Shown: positions 57,878 to 64,000 of the stretch, piece after piece
Layout: the number at the start of each line of letters is the position of its first letter
Position numbering within the stretch: position 1 is the stretch's first letter
DNA from: an uncultured Kordia sp.
GTDB taxonomy: Bacteria > Bacteroidota > Bacteroidia > Flavobacteriales > Flavobacteriaceae
Assembly (NCBI RefSeq): GCF_947496985.1
Contig: NZ_CANMEZ010000001.1
Location: forward strand, 62,001 to 126,000
Length of the DNA: 64,000 bases
Direction: 5' to 3'
Notes under the pieces: generated by a model
Seen by the model: only the letters and a program-made list of their open reading frames with translations
The model's database searches: none
What the model was told of the DNA's origin: nothing
Translations under genes and position numbers: made by a program

Positions 57878-58786
57878 TTAAGAGTTTTCTTGGTATGTTT
57901 TTTTAAACCATAACAAAATTTCCAACAGTCCATTTTTGAGCGCTTCTACATTATAATTACTAATCATATAATCCACTTGGTTTTCAGTATTATGAATATA
58001 CTTTCCGCATGTTTTATACAACCAACTTTGCAAGAGTTCAATTTCATGAGTTTGATATATTGTTGATGTCACTAGATACTTTCGTTGACTTCTATTCCAT
58101 GTCTCTCCAGATAGATATTTTACTTTCTCAATAAAATTTCTATGAGTATTAAGAAGTACATTGATGCCTTCTAAAGCCAAAAAACAACTTTCTTGAATAC
58201 TACGAATATTGACTAATATCGCCTTTAGTTCATTATTATTTTGAGGTAACGGTTGCAATAAAACTTCTATTAAGTTTTCTTTTACCGTATTTGGTAAATA
58301 TCCTAGTGTAAAGATTTCAAAAATAGTTGCATGCTCATTTTTTAGTTGTGTTTGTGGTAAGGCATCTACTGACTTTTTAACTTCCTTACATAATTCAGCA
58401 AAATCAGAATCTTTAGCTTTATCAAAGACTTTTCCGTTGGCAAAAGAAGTATCTGCAAAAAGATTTACCAAACTGTTTCTGTCTTTTACAAAAGAAGATT
58501 GTCCTGAATATATAAACCAAGGAATAGTAATTCCTTTTGCTTTTTGTTCTCCTAAATATTTGGCAACTTCTCCAAAAGCTTCATCATTTAATGCATTTCC
58601 AGCTTCTGCTGCTGTTTTAAAAAATAGACCATCTAAAATAACTGCATCATATTCATTGGTTTTTAATTCTATCAAGCCGTCGGCAGCATTACTACATCCA
58701 TTAAGTGTAATATCTGCAAGTAAAGCTTCTTCTTTAATTGTTTCATACTTTTGATGATCGTCATCAAACCATAATATATTGTACAT
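57878..58786 (-). CDS. Receiver-domain protein partnered with the methyltransferase-kinase
   Basis: A 302-aa protein with a response-regulator receiver domain (~1-145): acidic pocket DDD at residues 8-10, phospho-acceptor Asp52 in AVILDG, Ser in FIYSGQ and Lys in VFDKAK. The C-terminal ~155 residues are helical and have no DNA-binding motif that I know. It starts 2 nt after the stop of the upstream kinase-like protein, so the pair probably forms a phospho-relay. Output is unknown; it may act through protein contact with the Hsd complex. Confidence 0.82.
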   Translation of the reverse strand: MYNILWFDDDHQKYETIKEEALLADITLNGCSNAADGLIELKTNEYDAVILDGLFFKTAAEAGNALNDEAFGEVAKYLGEQKAKGITIPWFIYSGQSSFVKDRNSLVNLFADTSFANGKVFDKAKDSDFAELCKEVKKSVDALPQTQLKNEHATIFEIFTLGYLPNTVKENLIEVLLQPLPQNNNELKAILVNIRSIQESCFLALEGINVLLNTHRNFIEKVKYLSGETWNRSQRKYLVTSTIYQTHEIELLQSWLYKTCGKYIHNTENQVDYMISNYNVEALKNGLLEILLWFKKTYQENS

Positions 58787-58788
58787 AG

Positions 58789-61299
58789 TTATTCTTTTAA
58801 TGTTATAGGTAATTTTATTTCTATTGTTGTTGTGTCATGGGATTCTAATTCAATGGCACTTGTTTTATCAATAATTTTCAATTCTCCTTTGTGTTTTTTT
58901 ACAACTTCATTTATAAGCCAGCCGCCTAGTCCGTTACCTGCATTTTTTCCAAACATACTGCCTTTTCTTGTGTAAGCTCCTAGGGTGAAGCCTTTTGGTA
59001 GTGATTTTCCATTGTTTTTAAAGTCTATTTGCAATGTAAGATTTTCAAAATCGTATTGAAGCTCTATTTTAATCTTGTTATTTGTATTTAATTGATTTTC
59101 AAACGCGTGTTTTTCTGCATTTTCGATAATGTTATCGAAAATTCGTCTTAAATATTCTTTATCTCCATTGACATATATTTCTTTGACTTTACTTTCTTTT
59201 AATAACTCAAGATCTTTATTTAATGTAATTTCAAAAACATTATGGTCACGCCCCTGTATTTCTTCTACATAATTAGTTAGAAATTTTAGGACTTCTATTT
59301 TTGAATATTTTATTGCTGTAAGATCAATTTCTTGTCCTACAATAATAACACTGTTACTAACATCTGTAATGTCTCTCTCTAATATTTGTAAATAATCTCC
59401 AAGCGTTTGCGTTAGTTTTTCATTGCGTTTCAATGTTAACACTTCCGGCATCTCTTTGACAACCTGGTCTTTTATAATTTGTTGTACTGCACTCAAAGCT
59501 CCTCTTATATTTTTGAGTCGCCCTGCTATTAAGTGACGTAGAAAGCTATTTTCATCAGCGACATCAATTCCGTAACTTTCTCTTAATTCTTCTACTTCCG
59601 TTAGTTTATTCTTTACAATCGTTTCTTTATAGGCGTATTTTTTACTTTTTTGTTCTTCTAAACTTGGAAGTATGACATTGATAGAAAGTAGATCGTCTAT
59701 ATTTATTTTTTGTATTGCACCTGTTGATTTGTTTCGTTTTAATTGTTTTTGAACGTATTCTTTTTGTAATTCTAATGCTAAATATTCAATATCAACTTTT
59801 GAGCTATCAACTGTTACAGCAAAAATCATTGGTCTTGGGTAAAAAACCGTATATTTTCCTTTCTTGTATATTGTAGGCTTTAAACTCGCATGAAGTGTTG
59901 AAAGCAATAAACAATTATCTACTAATTTATATGCATTCACCTTTAATTCTCTTTCCTCTAGTTCATCAAAAGATTCTGCCAAATTTGTTTCTCCATCAGA
60001 TAAGTCACTTATTCTAATGTATCTTCCTTTCTTAACTTCTGGCTTCAACCTCCGTAATGACTTTGAAATATTTTTTAGAGGTACTAGATATTTCTGTTCT
60101 ACTTCAGGTATTTGCAACTCTTCAAATACATATCTATTTACTGATAAGTTATAATCATTTTCTGAAACTTCTTGAAATGATATGTCTCGAACAAGTTCAT
60201 TTTTAGCATAACTATCAATCAATGCTATTACTTTATCTGCATCTATTACATTTCTTTTTGCAGATGACTTTGTATATAAATTAGTTGCATCAATAAACCG
60301 AACACTTTTCTTTGAAGATTTCTCTTTGCTTAGGGTAATGATATTTACTGGAATTGATGAAAAGTTTAAAATATTTGAAGGCAACGCTATAATTGTTTCC
60401 AGATACTGATTCTCTACTAAAAATTTCTTGAGCGCATTTTCTCTTTTATTTTTGCTGTATAAAAAACCATTTGGCATTACAAATACCATTTTTCCTCCTT
60501 TTTTAAGCTTTTCAAAACATTCTGATATGATATACGCATTCGCATTATTTCTAATGAAATACATGTTTTCATGAGATAGGTACTCTAAATCTCTATTAAA
60601 CTTGAGATTGAATGGAGGATTGAAGGCAATAAAACTATACTTTCTATTAACGTAAAAATTTTCTAAACTATCTTTTTGTTTGAGCGTAAAATTACTGGGT
60701 TTATTATGAATCAGTAAGCGTAATTTTGCCAGTACTTGAGTTCCAAGATTCCGTTCTTCACCGATATATTCTATTGTATCAGGTAAGTTTACTGCTAAAG
60801 AAGCAAATCCTGCAAATGGATTGTAATAACTATAATTTGCTTGCTTTGGCTTAAAGTGATTCATGATTTTAGTAACTTCTTGCGGCTGTAAAGCGTCAGC
60901 ATACGGATCTCTATAGCCGCTGGTTTCTCCGAGTAAGGATTCAAATAATTCAGTTCCCTTTTCTTCTAAAAAATCATTCTGTATGTCAGTAATGATGCTA
61001 ATTAAATCTGAAAAATAATATCTTTTAACGGTACTTATAAGACTAAAAATGTAACGTTCATATAATTCCTCTAGTTCGAAATGAATAGAATTTTTTATCA
61101 ACGAACTCATAACATCTTTAATTTCTATCCTATTGGAATGATAATTAACAACCCCTTTTTGTATAATGTTTTCTTTTTTCAGTATTAGTAAGAAACATTC
61201 CAGTATCAACGCGTCAATTTTTGATAGATTACTATCTGATGTATTTTTGAGCGTTCGTAATGTTGCTATTATTTGTAAAAATCTATTGTCCTTCATCAA
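58789..61299 (-). CDS. Fusion of N6-methyltransferase, TRD-like and histidine-kinase modules
   Basis: An 836-aa protein in an order I do not know from any described system. Residues ~150-400 form an N6-adenine methyltransferase (motif I YYNPFAGFAS at ~158; catalytic AFNPPFNLKF at ~225). Residues ~400-555 resemble a type I target-recognition domain (RYIRISDLSDG; INVILPSLEEQ at the end). Residues ~585-690 look like a kinase dimerisation helix pair with candidate phospho-His589 (SFLRHLIAGRLKNIRG), and ~705-836 form a HATPase (N-box FDNIIENAEKHAF, G1 FKNNGKSLP, G2 GNGLGGWLI). It could sense DNA methylation or phage DNA and signal to the adjacent receiver protein. Confidence 0.85.
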   Translation of the reverse strand: MMKDNRFLQIIATLRTLKNTSDSNLSKIDALILECFLLILKKENIIQKGVVNYHSNRIEIKDVMSSLIKNSIHFELEELYERYIFSLISTVKRYYFSDLISIITDIQNDFLEEKGTELFESLLGETSGYRDPYADALQPQEVTKIMNHFKPKQANYSYYNPFAGFASLAVNLPDTIEYIGEERNLGTQVLAKLRLLIHNKPSNFTLKQKDSLENFYVNRKYSFIAFNPPFNLKFNRDLEYLSHENMYFIRNNANAYIISECFEKLKKGGKMVFVMPNGFLYSKNKRENALKKFLVENQYLETIIALPSNILNFSSIPVNIITLSKEKSSKKSVRFIDATNLYTKSSAKRNVIDADKVIALIDSYAKNELVRDISFQEVSENDYNLSVNRYVFEELQIPEVEQKYLVPLKNISKSLRRLKPEVKKGRYIRISDLSDGETNLAESFDELEERELKVNAYKLVDNCLLLSTLHASLKPTIYKKGKYTVFYPRPMIFAVTVDSSKVDIEYLALELQKEYVQKQLKRNKSTGAIQKINIDDLLSINVILPSLEEQKSKKYAYKETIVKNKLTEVEELRESYGIDVADENSFLRHLIAGRLKNIRGALSAVQQIIKDQVVKEMPEVLTLKRNEKLTQTLGDYLQILERDITDVSNSVIIVGQEIDLTAIKYSKIEVLKFLTNYVEEIQGRDHNVFEITLNKDLELLKESKVKEIYVNGDKEYLRRIFDNIIENAEKHAFENQLNTNNKIKIELQYDFENLTLQIDFKNNGKSLPKGFTLGAYTRKGSMFGKNAGNGLGGWLINEVVKKHKGELKIIDKTSAIELESHDTTTIEIKLPITLKE

Positions 61300-61333
61300 A
61301 TTTTATTTTTAACCTTTTTCTTGTAATGTTTCA

Positions 61334-61369
61334 CAAAGATATACTCTATGTGTGCAATGATTCTGCACT
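61334..61369 (-). promoter_or_regulatory. WYL2-type operator/promoter, site b (methyltransferase-kinase)
   Basis: On the minus strand AGTGCAG-AATCA-TTGCACA (61351-61369). TTGC is followed after exactly 16 nt by TTTG in a TATCTTTG -7 box (61341-61334). It overlaps the last two bases of the WYL gene and lies 35 nt before the fusion gene. Confidence 0.75.
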
Positions 61370-62378
61370 AGTTGTAATTTTGAATACAATCTTTTAAAAT
61401 TGTTTGTATTTCTTCTCGTAAAAAAATAGGTGCTTTTACTTCAATGTCTTTCCCGAAAGCAAGTATTTTTTTGTTTAATTCAAAGTTTGGAATTACTTCT
61501 ATTGAGAATGTAAAACTGTCATTAGTTTCTTCCACTTTCTTTTGTGAACCATGTAAAGGTTTCGTTTTTATGTACGGAGCTAATTGAGAAGATACTTTTA
61601 GAATTACTTTTTCCAACGGTTGATCTTTAGGCATGGTAACACCTATAATATCATCAAAATATTCTTCAAAATTAATCATCTTACTTATATCATACGGAAT
61701 TGAAGCATGCTCCATATTTTTTATTCTGTCTAAAGCTAGATTTGTTATATTATCGTATTCGCTATTCTTCCCAAATAGAAACCAACGATTGTTGTACTGT
61801 TTTAAATAATACGGATGAAATTGTATTGCTTGCGATTGTTTAGCTTTAAACGATTGATATGTTATAATTAAAGCTTGTTTGTTTTTAATTGCTTTGAATA
61901 GTGGAGAAATGTATTCTGTACCTATTAAGTACTCATTGTTATCAAAGCCTATGATTTCCTGACTTTCATTTGATAACTTGAAAGTTTGATCTAACTTTGG
62001 AATTAACTCATTTACCCATTCAAATTGCGGCAATCCTTTGAATCTACTCAATACTAACATTGCCGATTTTATTTGATCGGCTTCACTATCATTTAACGGT
62101 TGTTTTTTTATGGAGAATGATTGATCTTCATATCTATGATAGGTACGTCTTCCATCTTTTACTTTTTCTATCGGAGCTGAGAACCCTTGTGAAGATTCCA
62201 TAAAACGAATGTCATCGTATAGTTGTCTTTTTTTTATTCCGTCTGACTTTGGATCAAATTCAAATAACGCTTCATTACAAGCTTCTAATAAATCTTCTAT
62301 ATAATATCGCTTTCCTGCATTACTAAAACACCGATCTAATGTATTATATCTTATAATAACGTGTTTATTTGTTGCCAT
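61368..62378 (-). CDS. WYL-domain transcriptional regulator (restriction island)
   Basis: A 336-aa paralogue of the WYL protein at 21691: N-terminal winged helix (~1-80, KKRQLYDDIRFMESSQG), WYL domain (~165-245, RWFLFGKNSEYDNITNLALDRI) and C-terminal WCX-like part. It precedes the methyltransferase-kinase operon and has its own operator (site a), so it probably regulates itself and the downstream run. The recognition region differs from its paralogue, as do the operators. Confidence 0.88.
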   Translation of the reverse strand: MATNKHVIIRYNTLDRCFSNAGKRYYIEDLLEACNEALFEFDPKSDGIKKRQLYDDIRFMESSQGFSAPIEKVKDGRRTYHRYEDQSFSIKKQPLNDSEADQIKSAMLVLSRFKGLPQFEWVNELIPKLDQTFKLSNESQEIIGFDNNEYLIGTEYISPLFKAIKNKQALIITYQSFKAKQSQAIQFHPYYLKQYNNRWFLFGKNSEYDNITNLALDRIKNMEHASIPYDISKMINFEEYFDDIIGVTMPKDQPLEKVILKVSSQLAPYIKTKPLHGSQKKVEETNDSFTFSIEVIPNFELNKKILAFGKDIEVKAPIFLREEIQTILKDCIQNYN

Positions 62379-62401
62379 ATCTTTATTTTTTGATGCTTTT
62401 G

Positions 62402-62437
62402 TAAAGATATGTAAAATGTGTGCGGTAGAAGTGCGTA
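62402..62437 (-). promoter_or_regulatory. WYL2-type operator/promoter, site a (autoregulation)
   Basis: On the minus strand TACGCAC-TTCTA-CCGCACA (62419-62437). CCGC is followed after exactly 16 nt by TTTA in a TATCTTTA -7 box. It lies 24-59 nt upstream of the WYL start codon. The match is weaker than for site b. Confidence 0.65.
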
Positions 62438-62457
62438 GGTTTAATATATTGGACTAT

Positions 62458-63396
62458 TTACTCTGTAAGTAATGAATAGTGAATGTCGTAGAAGTATTGA
62501 TAGTATCTTCTATCATTGTAGGTATTTATATCATTACTACATCCTACAATTTTTATTACATCATTCCTGTACAACTCATAATTTATATCTTTTAAATCAT
62601 ACCATAAACCGGTATCCCCAACTTCTTTTAAATAGTATCTTCCTACAGTAGTGATTTTGAAGTTCAAATTTAATTTATTCCATTTTTGAGATTTATTTAA
62701 TGAGAAACTTTTAGATTCAATAAATTCGTTATCGATACTATACAACTCAATAGTTACATTTCCTTTTTTTTGTGGTCGCACATACAAGTGATGGAGCTTT
62801 ACAGGATGTTGAATATCTAAAAACATAAAATAACCATTATCATAGTTTCCTTCTTTACTCCGTCTATTTTTTCCAACTCGAAAGTTTAATCTTTCTACTG
62901 TATTTTTTATATTAGATAAATTCGATTTTAGATTAGTCAACTCAGAATTAAGTATTTTTGTTTGTTCTTTAAATTTTTCGCGATTGGTCTTTTCATTGGA
63001 AATTTCATTATTCAGAGCATCAGCTCTTCGTTGTAAGTATTCTTTCTGGCCATGCTCATTATTGTAAATATTGTACCAATATAAAACAAGACCTAAAAAC
63101 AGGAATGTGGTTAATAGAAAAAATATAAAATGATTTTTATAACTTTTTTCTATTACTGGTGGAGTTTCTTTTACGCCATACTCAATATTTGGGATGTAGG
63201 GTAATGTTTTTGTTTGTTTGCAACATTGTCCTCTTTTGGTGTTTTTCCAAACTTCTTTTAAATATACTGTTTTACATACAGCACATACACAAACTTCATC
63301 GCCTACTTTTAACAATTGTTTTGTTACTGGATCTATACGATGATCTGCAAGGATCGAAGGATGTTTTTTTCTATTAATGATGATGGAATTACTCAT
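62458..63396 (-). CDS. Zn-ribbon/membrane/coiled-coil/beta-domain protein
   Basis: A 312-aa protein: N-terminal zinc-ribbon-like region with Cys clusters (CVCAVC near 36-41 and QCC near 58), one transmembrane helix (~92-110), a coiled coil (~118-170) and a C-terminal beta domain (~180-312; HHLYVRPQKKGNVTIELYS). The beta domain is like that of the next gene. The layout suggests a membrane-tethered sensor or effector platform as in some conflict systems. Function unknown. Confidence 0.65.
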   Translation of the reverse strand: MSNSIIINRKKHPSILADHRIDPVTKQLLKVGDEVCVCAVCKTVYLKEVWKNTKRGQCCKQTKTLPYIPNIEYGVKETPPVIEKSYKNHFIFFLLTTFLFLGLVLYWYNIYNNEHGQKEYLQRRADALNNEISNEKTNREKFKEQTKILNSELTNLKSNLSNIKNTVERLNFRVGKNRRSKEGNYDNGYFMFLDIQHPVKLHHLYVRPQKKGNVTIELYSIDNEFIESKSFSLNKSQKWNKLNLNFKITTVGRYYLKEVGDTGLWYDLKDINYELYRNDVIKIVGCSNDINTYNDRRYYQYFYDIHYSLLTE

Positions 63397-63534
63397 TTTT
63401 CTATAGTCCTATTTAAGACGGTAAACATTTTAATGTATTTATACCTGACTTATACAAAAAAGCATGATTAACCTTAATTAAGGTAATAAAAAGAACACAA
63501 CCTTTGGTTAATTAGATAGTTTTTCTATTGGTAT

Positions 63535-64000
63535 TTACAACGCTTTAATTTGATACTCCCATTCATAAAAGTTCATATAATATGTACCTTCATCTTGTGG
63601 ATCCTGAATAGAAATGGTATTATCTGAAATAGGGTACTCATCATAATCACTTATAAATGTTAAGCTAACATTTCCTTGATTCGTCATATAATATTCTCCT
63701 TTATTAATCATGCAGTAAAAATTTAAGACTCCTAAACCATCTTTTATAGAACCATTATATGCTTCACAAACCAGTCTGTCATTTGTATCGTAGATTAATG
63801 CTGTCATAAAACCCGAACCTTCAGCTTCAATTTTAACAGATTTAAAATAGATTGGCCGATGAACTGTAAAACGTATTTTAGTCGGAGTTTTACTAGATTC
63901 TAAAGAGTAATTATGAATTTCTTCATATTTAACTCCAGTTATGAATTTTTTAGACGATAAAACAGTATTTGCATTTTTCACTTCAGCAGATAGCCTTTCT
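63535..64000 (-). CDS. Coiled-coil/beta-domain protein, cut by window edge
   Basis: The frame remains open to the right edge, where it reads ERLSAEVKNANTVLSSKKF, a coiled-coil style run, so the gene continues beyond 64000; the GTG at 63981 is not the likely start. The C-terminal beta domain (FTVHRPIYFKSVKIEAEG; GEYYMTNQGNVSLTF) parallels that of the 62458 gene. Probably a paralogue of that protein. Confidence 0.6.
   Translation of the reverse strand, partial: ERLSAEVKNANTVLSSKKFITGVKYEEIHNYSLESSKTPTKIRFTVHRPIYFKSVKIEAEGSGFMTALIYDTNDRLVCEAYNGSIKDGLGVLNFYCMINKGEYYMTNQGNVSLTFISDYDEYPISDNTISIQDPQDEGTYYMNFYEWEYQIKAL

Overview
The window is AT-rich DNA from a Bacteroidota genome, almost certainly a marine Flavobacteriaceae of the Kordia type. 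The evidence is a T9SS type A sorting domain protein, the block coaX / outer-membrane protein / TPR / lptC / CNNM / ppiD, Bacteroidota promoters (TTTG then TAnnTTTG) and class II HMG-CoA reductase next to a GHMP kinase. Genus assignment is inference.

Layout. (1) 1-21.6 kb is ordinary chromosome: the comEC 3' end, a thioredoxin, a dipeptide-uptake cluster (two POT transporters plus a DPP4-type peptidase), mevalonate genes, the envelope block, tRNA-Phe with an encoded CCA, a T9SS cargo protein and a secreted nuclease-like protein. (2) 21.7-38.6 kb is an RNA-repair island: a WYL regulator, a HEPN-like protein, two ERI1-like exonucleases, an S24/S26-like protein, a novel 595-aa protein with a structured-RNA leader, RtcB ligase, an R2K-type ATP-grasp protein, a DUF434/DUF5616 protein, a Zn-ribbon/SDR protein, and nine tRNA or tRNA-like genes plus small RNA units. 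(3) 38.5-43.6 kb holds a serine recombinase and AT-rich DNA with two degenerate, helically phased repeat arrays. (4) 43.9-64 kb is a defence island: a pseudokinase-SF1 helicase with a winged-helix partner; a convergent type I restriction operon (hsdM-hsdS-hsdR) with two DUF262 genes; an unusual methyltransferase/TRD/histidine-kinase fusion with a receiver protein; a second WYL regulator; and two membrane or coiled-coil proteins.

The strongest result is regulatory. Six promoters in the RNA-repair island carry one 19-bp palindrome, TRCGYAA-N5-TTGCGYA. In five of them TTGC lies exactly 16 nt before a TTTG-like -7 box, and in one 17 nt. Three promoters in the restriction island carry a sister palindrome with identical geometry. 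Each set lies next to one of two paralogous WYL regulators. I infer two parallel WYL regulons: one for RNA repair and replacement tRNAs, the other for a restriction system with a methyltransferase-kinase sensor.

Working model (inference): damage to RNA, for example tRNA cleavage by toxins or phage-triggered nucleases, switches on the first regulon. RtcB reseals ends, the exonucleases and PIN-like protein trim or remove fragments, and the tRNA array supplies substitutes.
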